The notes beneath the pieces were generated by a model. The model had not been told where the DNA came from. It searched no databases and saw nothing but the letters and a program-made list of their open reading frames with translations. Shown piece after piece: positions 45,031 to 53,537 of a DNA stretch of 64,000 nucleotides (the stretch's first letter is position 1; each line of letters begins with the position of its first letter). Source of the DNA: Arthrobacter sp. StoSoilB5 (GTDB lineage Bacteria; Actinomycetota; Actinomycetes; Actinomycetales; Micrococcaceae); assembly GCF_019977235.1 (NCBI RefSeq), contig NZ_AP024646.1:2542001-2606000 (forward strand), read 5' to 3'. The position numbers and the translations under genes were made by a program.

Positions 45031-46839
45031 ATGAGTCAAACGAAAAACCAGGAACGGCTTGATATCGAAGCGCTCCGGGCCAAGTACCGCGCCGAGCGCG
45101 ACAGGCGTATCCGGCCAGAGGGCCTCGGACAGTATCAAAGCGCGGCCGGTGAGTACGGCTACTACGCGAAGGATCCCTATACCGAGCCGGTCGAGCGGGA
45201 CCCGCAGACGGATTTCGTGGAAGTACTCGTCATCGGCGCCGGATTTGGCGGGCTGCTCGCAGCCGCCAGGCTTAGGGAGGAGGGCGTGGAGTCCATTCGA
45301 ATGATGGATGAGGCGGGCGACGTTGGGGGCACGTGGTACTGGAACCGGTATCCGGGAATCCATTGCGATATCGAATCGTACGTGTACATGCCGCTTCTTG
45401 AAGAGGTGGGATACGTGCCCAAATGGCGCTATGCGCCTGGTGAGGAGATCCGGCAGCACGCCATAGCTGTTGCCAAGCGTTTTGACTTGTATCGGGACGT
45501 ACTTTTTCACACCAGGGCAACGGCACTGGCCTGGGATGAAGCAGACGAGGTATGGGTAGTCAAGACCGACCGCGGGGACCGGTTCCGTGCACGCTTCGTC
45601 ATCACGTCCTCGGGAACGCTCACACAACCCAAGCTGCCGGGCATCCCGGGCATTGAGACTTATCGTGGGCATACCTTCCACACCAGCCGCTGGGATTATG
45701 CGTACACCGGTGGATCTGCGGAGGGCGGCTTGGCCGGACTCGCTGGCAAGCGGGTGGCCGTTGTTGGCACCGGGGCTACGGGCGTTCAGGTCATTCCGCA
45801 TCTGGGCCGGGATTCGGAGCAACTCTACGTGTTCCAGCGGACGCCGTCGACCATCGATGTGCGTGACAATCGCCTGACGGACCCTTCCTGGGAAGCGTCC
45901 CTTCAGCCGGGGTGGCAGCGCGAACGCATGGAAAACTTCCTGTCGGTGCTTGCCGGGGAGCCGGTAGAGGAAAGCCTCATCACGGACGGATGGACGGAAA
46001 CTATCCAGTTGCAGCGCAAGATCCTCTCCGGCGCGGTCGACGTTACCCTCACGCCCGCGGAACGTGATTTGCGGGACGAACTAACCGACTTCGAGACGAT
46101 GGGCCGCATTCGCTCCCGCGTAGACGAGATCGTCCAGGACCCCGGGACGGCCGAGCTTCTCAAGCCTTGGTATCGGTACATGTGCAAACGCCCATGCTTC
46201 AGTGATACCTACCTCCAAACATTCAACCGACCCAACGTGACTCTCGTGGACACAGCCGATTGTGGCGGCATCACCCGTCTTACTGAGACCGCGATCATCG
46301 TCGGCGAAACCCACTACGAAGTGGACTGCATCATCTTCGCTACCGGCTTCGACGTTGGAGTCTCTGGAGTGCTGTCCGGGACCCTGCCCGTCCGGGGGAG
46401 AGGCGGCCGCTCACTGCTGGAAGCATGGGCGGGGGGACTGCGCACCTTGCATGGCTTCTACAGTCATGGATTCCCAAACCTGTTTCATCTAGGTGCCCTG
46501 CAGAACGCGAACTCCGTCAACTTCGTGCACATCCTGCAGGAACAGGCCGAGCACATCGCAGCCGTCATCTCCCGAGGACGTGCCGCCGGGGTCCAGGTCA
46601 TCGAACCCACCCCGGAATCCGAGGCCGCCTGGGTCAGGACCGTCGGCGAGACAGCATCCGACACCAGCGCTTTCCAGGCCGAGTGCACTCCGGGCTACTA
46701 CAACGGCGAGGGATCCCGTGCCATCACGGGTTCTTCGTTTAGCCCCGGTCCCGTAGCCTTCCACCGCATACTTCGGGACTGGCGTGCAGGTGACATGAGC
46801 GACGTGCTCGCCCCTGCAAGGCCCAGGACTGCACTGTGA
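45031..46839 (+). CDS. Baeyer-Villiger-type flavin monooxygenase
   Basis: The 602-residue protein has an N-terminal extension of about 65 residues, then FAD motif VLVIGAGFGGLLAAARL, GGTWYWNRYPGIHCDIESY, the Baeyer-Villiger fingerprint YRGHTFHTSRWDY and the NADPH Rossmann motif RVAVVGTGATGVQVIPHL, and later FATGFDVGVS. It converts a ketone to an ester or lactone with NADPH and oxygen. The ATG follows GCGAGGACGATCC. Its stop overlaps the GTG of a gluconolactonase-like lipoprotein gene by four bases (GTGA), suggesting the product lactone is then opened. The ketone is not known. Confidence 0.9.
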   Translation: MSQTKNQERLDIEALRAKYRAERDRRIRPEGLGQYQSAAGEYGYYAKDPYTEPVERDPQTDFVEVLVIGAGFGGLLAAARLREEGVESIRMMDEAGDVGGTWYWNRYPGIHCDIESYVYMPLLEEVGYVPKWRYAPGEEIRQHAIAVAKRFDLYRDVLFHTRATALAWDEADEVWVVKTDRGDRFRARFVITSSGTLTQPKLPGIPGIETYRGHTFHTSRWDYAYTGGSAEGGLAGLAGKRVAVVGTGATGVQVIPHLGRDSEQLYVFQRTPSTIDVRDNRLTDPSWEASLQPGWQRERMENFLSVLAGEPVEESLITDGWTETIQLQRKILSGAVDVTLTPAERDLRDELTDFETMGRIRSRVDEIVQDPGTAELLKPWYRYMCKRPCFSDTYLQTFNRPNVTLVDTADCGGITRLTETAIIVGETHYEVDCIIFATGFDVGVSGVLSGTLPVRGRGGRSLLEAWAGGLRTLHGFYSHGFPNLFHLGALQNANSVNFVHILQEQAEHIAAVISRGRAAGVQVIEPTPESEAAWVRTVGETASDTSAFQAECTPGYYNGEGSRAITGSSFSPGPVAFHRILRDWRAGDMSDVLAPARPRTAL

Positions 46840-47864
46840 AGCCGGCGCTCGGACGGCGACGCACGATGTCAGTTGTCCCAGCGGCAATTGTGATCATCCT
46901 CGCGCTCTCCAGCTGTACGGCGGCTGCCCCTTCCTTATCTACTGAGGCCCCTATCCCGTCCAAAGAGACTGCCACAGAACTCCTTCGCGCCACGTCGGTC
47001 CACGAGGCCACTGGAATGACGCTGTTGGAAGGCCCTACCGTGGGACCCGATGGAGACCTCTACATCGTGGATGTAACCGCCCCGGCAGGATCCCCAAAGG
47101 TCATTGCAATCGACCCGGGGTCCCGCGAACAGCGGTCCGTCTACACAGACAACACGAGCGCATTTACATCCGCCCAATTCAGCCCCCTCGATGGACGCCT
47201 GTATCTGACGGACTTCCTTGGCTCCATCGTGAGCATCACAGCGGACGGCAAAGATCCACGGGTCTTCTTCTCTGGTCCGGTGGGCGGGGCACCAATGAAT
47301 CCGGACGACATCAGCTTCGACCAAGCCGGAAATCTCTACATCACAGATTCAACCGGCGCCCAAGATCCCTACTGGAAGCCACAAGGACGCCTGGTTCGAA
47401 TCGACGGTCGAACAGCGGAGGCAACGGTCTTGGCCCATGGCTTGCCCGCCCCCAACGGACTCGCCTTTACGCCTGGATTCGATGGGCTGTGGGTCAGTCA
47501 CAACACAGCGAACCGGATCGACTACTTGCGGCTAAGCGAGAACGGGCGTGAAGTGAAGACTGCACACCCCGCGATTCACGTCAGCGCAGGCATCGGCCAA
47601 GTCGACTCCTTGGCAGTAGACGCGGATGGGAATCTATACGTCGGATTTCACAACCAGGCAGCGATCTTCGTCTACGACACCGCTGGCGGACACATCTCCA
47701 CCATATCCATACCCACTGAAGGCAATGGATTGTCCTCAGCAACCAACATCGCCATCGCACCTGGGACCACTGATGGCTATGTAACGGTGAGCGGAAATGA
47801 AGGCGGCTGGATTTACACCTTTCGGTCTCTTGCCAAGGGCATTAGACAGTCAAATGGAGGGTAG
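46836..47864 (+). CDS. SMP-30/gluconolactonase-like lipoprotein
   Basis: The 342-residue protein has a lipoprotein signal (VVPAAIVIILALSSC, lipobox ALSSC at about residue 27-31) and a six-bladed beta-propeller: LLEGPTVGPDGDLYIVDVTA, LDGRLYLTDFLGSIVSITAD, DDISFDQAGNLYITDSTGA, APNGLAFTPGFDGLWVSHNT, DSLAVDADGNLYVGFHNQA. Conserved Glu (LLEGP) and Asn/Asp metal-site positions of SMP-30 lactonases are kept. The GTG start overlaps the monooxygenase stop. A secreted lactonase after a cytosolic monooxygenase is unusual; it may instead be a binding or sensing propeller. Confidence 0.85.
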   Translation: MKPALGRRRTMSVVPAAIVIILALSSCTAAAPSLSTEAPIPSKETATELLRATSVHEATGMTLLEGPTVGPDGDLYIVDVTAPAGSPKVIAIDPGSREQRSVYTDNTSAFTSAQFSPLDGRLYLTDFLGSIVSITADGKDPRVFFSGPVGGAPMNPDDISFDQAGNLYITDSTGAQDPYWKPQGRLVRIDGRTAEATVLAHGLPAPNGLAFTPGFDGLWVSHNTANRIDYLRLSENGREVKTAHPAIHVSAGIGQVDSLAVDADGNLYVGFHNQAAIFVYDTAGGHISTISIPTEGNGLSSATNIAIAPGTTDGYVTVSGNEGGWIYTFRSLAKGIRQSNGG

Positions 47865-48046
47865 GGCTGGCCTTTGCGGCGGATCCTGCTCGGGCCGCGG
47901 TGGCGAGGCTGGTTGCATGTATTGGTGCGTTTTCGACCCTCTGCCTTGCCACGGCCTGACGCTGTGTCCCGCTGGGTTTAGGGGCAGCCAGGCGCGGCGT
48001 CAGCTGAGTGCGCGGGCAGCACAACCCTCGGACTAGCATTGGGTTC

Positions 48047-48649
48047 ATGCGAGCCAACGAACCTTCTGCCGTTCACGCCGGGGGAGGCCCGTCAGTTGGT
48101 ACTGACGGTGAGGGCCAACTCATGGCGATGCTTGATCGTGGTGTTTCCGGGGCTGAGCTGGAGACAACGCTTTCTGTTTGGCTGGACGCCGGAATCATTG
48201 ACCAGTCGACTGCGGCGGCCGCACGCCGATTGAACATTCAATTATGGGAGGCGAGCCGCCGAGAGGGCCTGTTGCGCGTCCTGTACGATACGGCCACGGA
48301 CTTGACCGGCATACGTGATGTTGAGGCTGTGCTTAAGGCAATAGTCAGGCGCACCCGGTCATTGATCGGCAGCGACATAGCCTACTTGAGCCTGAATGAC
48401 TATGACAGTGGGGAGTCCTACGTCCGGGTGACCGACGGGGCAACGACTGCTCTCTTTCACAACATCCGTATGCCCCTTGGCTCAGGGGTCCTCGGCGCCG
48501 TGGCGACAGGCGAAGCGCCCGCCCAGAGCGCCGACTACTTGTTGGACGAGTCCAAATCCCATCTGGAGTCCAGCGATGCTGCGGTCAGTGCCAATCGAAC
48601 AAAAGGAACACGGCAGGGTGATGTGACTTTGGAACACCAGCAGTTTTGA
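48047..48649 (+). pseudogene. GAF-domain regulator, C-terminally truncated
   Basis: From ATG 48047 the frame gives about 165 residues of a GAF-containing regulator: MLDRGVSGAELETTLSVWLD, LLRVLYDTATDLTGIRDVEA, VLKAIVRRTRSLIGSDIAYL and RMPLGSGVLGAVATGEAP. The match stops at about DYLLDES (48550), before the end of the GAF domain and any helix-turn-helix. The last 30 residues are unrelated and end at 48649. In intact relatives a PucR-type DNA-binding domain usually follows. The truncation point is near the start of a two-kilobase stretch of gene-free DNA, so an insertion or deletion removed the rest. Confidence 0.65.
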
Positions 48650-49500
48650 CTGACCATCACAGTTTGCAAGATAAGGTGACTACCAAAGTAAAGTCCGGGG
48701 CGATGTCCAGAGTGCTCATCCACCGCAAGCCTGGCGGCCGGAAAAAGCTCATCCAGCGGCCCCAAAGGCCCGCACCGGAACTACGTGCCAGGTGATTCGA
48801 TGTCACGCCCTATCCGGCGGACGCGAAGGCCGAGCTGCGGCTAGGTACCTGCCGGGCGGAGCTTGTCAGTTGGTGTACCTCCGCTCATAAAAGGAACGAG
48901 CGGCTTCAAAGCCGGCTCTCGGCTTCGCCAATTCGACGCATCATAGTTCGGACTGCTGCGCCTTCAGTATGGGTTCGGCGCAAACTTGAAACCCGAAACG
49001 GCACCCTCGACCTGTTTGAGGCCCTGAAAGATGGCTCCGGCTAACAATGCTGCTTCAACTAATCGTTGCCTCATGCCCGACTCGTGGCCAGCAACGACGA
49101 TCGCAGCGGCCGCACGCAACCTGTCCGAGATCTTCGTGCCGGCCTTTGCGGCAATTAGATGCGCGTTCCTCGTTTAGTGACGGCCCGGACCGGACACCGA
49201 TAACCGATGCTCTGTCGTCGGGCTGGCCGGAAGGGCCTCTTCATGTTCCCCGGTGCCACCTCGGCCATGTACTTGATGAAGGAGGTGCTCCCACTTTGTC
49301 GAGCTATTCAGAGTTCTTACGGGCAGAGTGCCGTCGCGCTTTGGGCGGTCATAATGGCCGGCGGGAGGCGTGCCTTGGAGGTCGGGGCCTGATCCTGACC
49401 GGAGGCTTCGCTCGGATTGAGAGCCGCCAACCAGCAGGTCATCTGCAATGCCTGAAGCGCCGATTCCCCGTCTTTCGGCTGTCGATCGAGCAAAAAGGAA

Positions 49501-49519
49501 GTGTGGACAATGTCCACAC
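49501..49519. repeat. 19-bp palindrome GTGTGGACA-A-TGTCCACAC, copy 1
   Basis: Perfect nine-base arms around a single A. A second copy with central T (its reverse complement) lies at 49982-50000. The sequence is long enough to be a regulator, partition or recombinase site. Confidence 0.75.
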
Positions 49520-49599
49520 TTCCCACTTCAGACTGGCTCGTACAGCCACCGGACCGGCCCGGATTCCGCACGTTTCCGCGACTTCCCAGTGTTACCAAG

Positions 49600-49636
49600 G
49601 CTCGGAATCCCGTTCGAGTCCCACCTCGGGCACGGC
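49600..49636 (+). other. tRNA-like 3' end remnant
   Basis: CGTTCGAGTCCCAC followed by CTCGGGCAC has the T-loop and acceptor 3' strand pattern of an actinobacterial tRNA (Leu-like), directly before a terminator. GCCCGG at 49557 could pair with the acceptor strand, but the T-stem 5' side does not pair, so there is no functional tRNA. tRNA 3' ends are common integration sites. Confidence 0.35.
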
Positions 49637-49638
49637 AT

Positions 49639-49662
49639 ACCCCCTCGTCAGAGGGGGTTTTT
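49639..49662 (+). terminator. Rho-independent terminator
   Basis: ACCCCCTC-GTCA-GAGGGGGT forms an eight-pair stem with a four-base loop followed by five T. It follows the tRNA-like 3' end with no other gene upstream, so it probably belonged to the original tRNA locus. Confidence 0.8.
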
Positions 49663-49981
49663 GCTTTAACGTGTGTACATTCTGGTTGGTCAGGTCCCTC
49701 TGACTCTGGCCGCGGGGTGTGCCTGGCGCCGCGGGTCGCCTGTTTGGTTGTGGGGGAGCGGGGTTTAGGGCCGTGGCTGGTCGGCCCTCCGCTTGCTCTG
49801 AGCTGGGGTTATGCGTTCCTCTCTGGGTTCGTTCGGTAGGTCGTGGTTGTCCTACACGTCTTCATGGGTAGAAGGACTGAGCGCAACATGACTTCGAGAT
49901 CCTATGTCGAGGCCACACGGATTCGCCTTGTTCCTGGCGTGAGGACGCCAGGTCAGCCGCTGCCCTGGCAGGTCAAAGGGG

Positions 49982-50000
49982 GTGTGGACATTGTCCACAC
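49982..50000. repeat. 19-bp palindrome GTGTGGACA-T-TGTCCACAC, copy 2
   Basis: Second copy of the palindrome at 49501, 481 bases away, differing only in the central base. TTAAATC follows this copy and TTCCCAC the first, so flanks are not shared. Confidence 0.75.
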
Positions 50001-50578
50001 TTAAATCTTCTTTATAGTGTCTGGTTGCAGCCATTGGCTCCTCCCTTCCCTGGGCTTACATCTGCTCATGCATGTGAGTGGCCACAACGACATGACGCCG
50101 AATCGCAAGCGCACCATCTGCCGAGCACTCCGGCGTGAGAGTTCAGTCACTATGGCTGACAGGGCGCTTTGGGGCTGGCCCCGTCCGGGTCTTCGACGCG
50201 GCACTTCGAATGAATAGGGCAAGCGGTTACGGTGCAGATTTGCCATCATCTTCACGCTCCGGGTCGGCCTCACCGCCGAAGGAATCGATCCGTCCTGTGA
50301 ACAGATCTGCGCGGCCTGGCACCCGCCACCGGTGCAAGCCTCGCCGACGACTATATGAAGATCATCCAAGAATAGGACCTGAAAAATCCGGAAGAGACGA
50401 AGATGGCGGCCAGTCGACCGCCGTCTTCGTCTATGCCGTAGCGCCACCGGAAGAGTCTGGATTGGCCTCAGCCGGCGCAGCTCAAACGGGAAACGAACGG
50501 CGGTTGCGAGATCGATGGAGTGCCGTAGGCGTCCTTGTGGCAGAGAGGCGAGCTATCGTCGGTCCGCCCGTGGTGGCG

Positions 50579-51086
50579 TTACGGCAGAGACCGCAGGGTC
50601 CTACAGGCCCGCAGCCCCCGCGCCAGCTCTATGAACCTCGCCCAGTCCTGGGCTTCCACTGCGGTCTTCGGCGTGAGCCAGCTACCTCCGACACAGGCGA
50701 CGTTCGGCAACGCAAGGTATTCCGGCGCTGAGGCCAACCAGACTCACGCCGCCGGTCGGGCAGAATTGCGCGTGGGGGATGGGTGCCCCGATCGCTGCCA
50801 GGTATGAGAGTCCGGCGGGGAAGAACTTCATGGCGTTCAGTCCGTTCTCGAGGACGGCCATGATTTCGCCAACGGTAGCCACCCCGGGGAGGACCGGGAG
50901 GTTCAACGACAACAAATGCTGGAGCAGTGCAGGTGTCATTCCTGGACCTACGAGGAACTGAGCACCTGCTGCCACGGCTTGGTCCGTTTGGGCTGGTGTG
51001 AGGATCGTGCCGGCACCCACCAGGATGTCGGGGACTTCCTCTGCGATAAGTGTCAGCAGGTGGCCCTCATTGCGGCGTTCGCGCAC
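50579..51086 (-). pseudogene. eda: 2-dehydro-3-deoxyphosphogluconate aldolase, 5'-truncated and frameshifted
   Basis: The frame 51086-50682 has KDPG aldolase core sequence: EEVPDILVGAGTILTPAQTD, FLVGPGMTPALLQHLL, the Schiff-base lysine region NAMKFFPAG and HAQFCPTGGVSL. It then shifts: in another frame PEYLALPNVACVGGSWLTPK and AVEAQDWARFIELARG continue to a stop at 50579. About 45 N-terminal residues, including the Glu and Arg of the first strands, are missing. The enzyme splits KDPG into pyruvate and glyceraldehyde 3-phosphate, the natural end of glucuronate catabolism, but this copy is dead. Confidence 0.75.
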
Positions 51087-51170
51087 CGGCCCGGCTCTAT
51101 CCTCTCGACGAGCCTAGCGCCTGGCTGAACCTGGGATGGACAAGGTGTTCGCCGTCACCGAAAACCCTGT

Positions 51171-51335
51171 TTACCCCAGATGCGGCGCTCTGTTGAGTAC
51201 CCGGGGAGGTTCACTCTCCGGGCGGCGGGGCGGTCGTTCGTTGCGATAGTCGGCGATCCGGATGATCGTCTTTCCGCCCCGCCGCAGGCTGTAGGCGCGC
51301 CTGGACTGTACTGGCCTACTCTTGGCTTCGCCGGC
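51171..51335 (-). CDS. Small hypothetical basic protein
   Basis: A 55-residue frame from ATG 51335 (MAGEAKSRPVQSRRAYSLRR), rich in Arg and Pro, overlaps the end of the upstream gene by 20 bases. It has the same direction as the three small genes upstream. No Shine-Dalgarno is convincing. No family recognised; could be non-coding. Confidence 0.35.
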   Translation of the reverse strand, partial: AGEAKSRPVQSRRAYSLRRGGKTIIRIADYRNERPPRRPESEPPRVLNRAPHLG

Positions 51336-51768
51336 CATTGATACGGGGGTCCACACGCCAGATGTCGATTCCGTCCAGATCATGGATCATGATGCGGCCC
51401 AGTCCGTTGGCGAGCTGGATCCAGATGATCCTGGCATCGTTGGTCGATTCGTCGACGTATCCGCTGCCCACGACGGTGTCTCCACGGCGTAGCTCTACAT
51501 ATTCGTGGCGCCATAGGTATTTCCAGTGCTTCATCAGCAGCGGGTCACGTCGGAGGTCTTGTTCCGGGGCGCCGGTCGCCGTTGTCGCCAGCCTCCAGTC
51601 AGTGGCAGGCTTCGCGGCGACGTGTCTGCGGGCTGAGGTCCGGGTCCGGACGCGTCGGTTTCTTTCCACGTTGAACTTCATTTCATGGCTGGTCTCAAAT
51701 TGGGCATTTGCTCGAGCGACGGACGACTCCGGCCGTTTCGGCATCCTCACCTGTTCTTTATTGCTCAT
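51316..51768 (-). CDS. Hypothetical protein with a small beta-rich C-terminal domain
   Basis: I take ATG 51768; the frame is open to 51930 but without signal. The 150-residue protein has a basic, probably disordered first half (NVERNRRVRTRTSARRHV) and a C-terminal segment of alternating strands: YVELRRGDTVVGSGYVDEST, ARIIWIQLANGLGRIMIH and DLDGIDIWRVDP. This looks like a small SH3-like beta barrel. I do not recognise a named family. It lies in a run of small minus-strand genes between relics, which suggests mobile-element cargo. Confidence 0.55.
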   Translation of the reverse strand: MSNKEQVRMPKRPESSVARANAQFETSHEMKFNVERNRRVRTRTSARRHVAAKPATDWRLATTATGAPEQDLRRDPLLMKHWKYLWRHEYVELRRGDTVVGSGYVDESTNDARIIWIQLANGLGRIMIHDLDGIDIWRVDPRINGRRSQE

Positions 51769-51865
51769 GGCTCGTGATGCTGTGTGTCCGTGTAGGGCCG
51801 TACGGCCAGCGTCGTTGCTGTTCCGAGCCGTGGCGAGGCCCTTGTTCACCGGAGCACAGCCGTTG

Positions 51866-52060
51866 CTAAGCAGGCAGTCCACGTCCGTCGGGTTCATTTC
51901 TGTATTGCAGGCCAGTCCAGGGCAGGGCAACCATCGAGTCGTCGAACAGTGTCCGGCGTAGGATTCGGATCGCTTCTTCGACGATTTTTTCTTCGTGTTC
52001 GACCGGCTCTTCCCGCGTGTTCGACGGGATGGCCGGCTCTGTGTCCGTTTCGTTGGACAT
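51866..52060 (-). CDS. Small acidic protein, possible N-terminal remnant of a RadC/JAB protein
   Basis: The 64-residue frame from ATG 52060 reads MSNETDTEPAIPSNTREEPV and HEEKIVEEAIRILRRTLFDD before losing coding character. The acidic lead followed by EEKIVEEAIRIL resembles the N terminus of plasmid/ICE-borne RadC-like JAB proteins, but the JAB motif itself is absent, so either the gene is truncated or the resemblance is chance. Confidence 0.4.
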   Translation of the reverse strand: MSNETDTEPAIPSNTREEPVEHEEKIVEEAIRILRRTLFDDSMVALPWTGLQYRNEPDGRGLPA

Positions 52061-52111
52061 GTGTCTCTCTCCCTGCCTTGGGCGGTAATCCTGGGGCTCT
52101 TGGCTCCCGCT

Positions 52112-52405
52112 TCAGATGCTTACTTGTACGTGCGTGGTTTCCTGTAATTGCCAGGATCCGGCCTCGGGGTGCTGCCGCGGGTCCAGGCCGAACCCGAGTT
52201 GTTCGAAAATGGTTCCGTAGGGGACGTCGGGCGACAGCTCGACGGTGAACGTCCGGTGATCATGGCGGGTAACCATGATTCCGCGACCTGGGTTGTTGTA
52301 CCCCTGGAGAATTGCATTCTCCACGGCTCTGTCGAGCGCATTTTCGAATTCTCCGCTGTGGGAGACCTTGACCAGATCTTGGTATGTGGCTGATTGGTGG
52401 TTCAT
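52112..52405 (-). CDS. Hypothetical protein
   Basis: The start ATG 52405 follows AGAAGGACCC with good spacing. The 97-residue soluble protein reads MNHQSATYQDLVKVSHSGEF, ALDRAVENAILQGYNNPGRG and FTVELSPDVPYGTIFEQLGF. The clean Shine-Dalgarno and balanced composition support a real gene. Unrecognised family. It is the first of a run of small same-strand genes. The 138 bases before the quinone oxidoreductase stop are empty. Confidence 0.55.
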   Translation of the reverse strand: MNHQSATYQDLVKVSHSGEFENALDRAVENAILQGYNNPGRGIMVTRHDHRTFTVELSPDVPYGTIFEQLGFGLDPRQHPEAGSWQLQETTHVQVSI

Positions 52406-52543
52406 GGGTCCTTCTTTTGCGCTCTGGGGTTTCGCTTGCTTCCCGGTCTTCCGTGGCGAATGTGGCACCGGGCGCGCCCCGCCAGGGCTTCTAGGAGATG
52501 GTGGACCTGAACGACAGTGAGAACACCCAGATGCCGTAAAGGG

Positions 52544-53482
52544 CTAAGGGCTTAGGACCAACTTTCGTGGTGCTCCTTGTTGCTGAAGTTCCCAGGCCCG
52601 CTTGCAATCCCTTAGCGGGAGCGTCATCGTATCGACCGTCAACATCCCCTTGGCCGCGAACCTGGTGAGTTGAAGGTAAGCGTCACGGCGTATTTCAACG
52701 GGCGGATCGACGTGGGCGAACCCCAAGATCTCCAACCGTGCTCCACGGACGAGGCCGGCAGGCAGCTGGATTGTTGCCGCCGCTGACTGGCCAATTTGTA
52801 TGTGACGAGCACCCCGGGCGGCGACGTGCATGGCGGCCAGTGCTGGGTCGCCCCAGACCGGGTCGATGATCACGTCGAAGCCGTGCTCACCTACGGCGTC
52901 GCGGAAGGCTCCCACCAGATCAGCACCCGGCGTGATCGTCACGGCGGCGTCCGCCCCCCGTTCCACGGAGAGGTCAAGCCGGTCGGGATCCCTGTCAGCG
53001 GCCACCACCGTGCCGGCGCCGAGGGCCTTGGCGAGCTGGACGGCGACCGAACCGAGCGCTCCGGTCGCGCCGAGCACCAGCACATTCTGGCCCGGTTGCA
53101 GTTTCGCCCGCCAGGTAAGGGCGAGCCACGCGGCCAGTCCCGTGTTGCCGAGGGCGGCCGCGGTGACGTCGTCGACGCCGTCTGCAAGGTCGAGTAGGTC
53201 GTCCTCGGCGACGACTGTCCGCTCGGCCCAAGAGCCGTGAGGCGACACCGGTGACGTAAAGAAGACCCTCCGGCCTGTTGCGGTCCGGCCCACTCCATCA
53301 GCCCCGATTACATACGGCAATGTACGCGGATTGCCGAAGGCGCCGGACGCCATGGCAAGGTCGAGGTGGTGGACACCGGCCGCGGTCACGTCGATGACAA
53401 CTTGGCCAGTGTCAGGCTCGGGGTCCGAGAAATCTGCGTAGGCGGGCGTGGCTCCGGTGTGGGATAGAACGGCTGCTTTCAT
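52544..53482 (-). CDS. Zinc-less medium-chain (quinone oxidoreductase-like) dehydrogenase
   Basis: The 312-residue protein has a GroES-like N-terminal domain (VTAAGVHHLDLAMASGAFGN) and a Rossmann domain with NVLVLGATGALGSVAVQLAK and VVAADRDPDRLDLSVERGAD. It lacks the Cys/His zinc ligands, as in NADPH:quinone oxidoreductases. It ends the FAH-hydroxyacid dehydrogenase-enolase-kinase operon, 55 bases after FAH2. It probably reduces an enone or quinone intermediate. Confidence 0.9.
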   Translation of the reverse strand: MKAAVLSHTGATPAYADFSDPEPDTGQVVIDVTAAGVHHLDLAMASGAFGNPRTLPYVIGADGVGRTATGRRVFFTSPVSPHGSWAERTVVAEDDLLDLADGVDDVTAAALGNTGLAAWLALTWRAKLQPGQNVLVLGATGALGSVAVQLAKALGAGTVVAADRDPDRLDLSVERGADAAVTITPGADLVGAFRDAVGEHGFDVIIDPVWGDPALAAMHVAARGARHIQIGQSAAATIQLPAGLVRGARLEILGFAHVDPPVEIRRDAYLQLTRFAAKGMLTVDTMTLPLRDCKRAWELQQQGAPRKLVLSP

Positions 53483-53537
53483 GGTGTACTCCTGTGTCTG
53501 GGTTGGGGGCTGTCCGCATTCGGCAGTGCCGCGCGGG

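Larger units (their letters stand above)
48650..50578. other. Gene-free, relic-rich stretch
   Basis: No intact gene is supported over 1.9 kb on either strand. It contains two 19-base palindromes (49501 and 49982), a tRNA-like 3' end (49600-49636) and a clear Rho-independent terminator (49639-49662). Frames with some protein-like composition have no start signals and no family I recognise. The stretch has the look of remnant mobile-element DNA. Confidence 0.6.

Noticed and set aside
44878..45822. 314-codon minus-strand frame opposite the monooxygenase
   Set aside because: Antisense of a protein with clear FAD and NADPH motifs; lacks a start signal.
49557..49632. Functional tRNA
   Set aside because: The acceptor arms pair, but the T-stem does not and no anticodon arm fits, so only a 3' remnant is reported.
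49501..50000. Palindrome pair as the ends of an insertion sequence
   Set aside because: Each copy is itself a palindrome, there is no transposase between them and no flanking target duplication.
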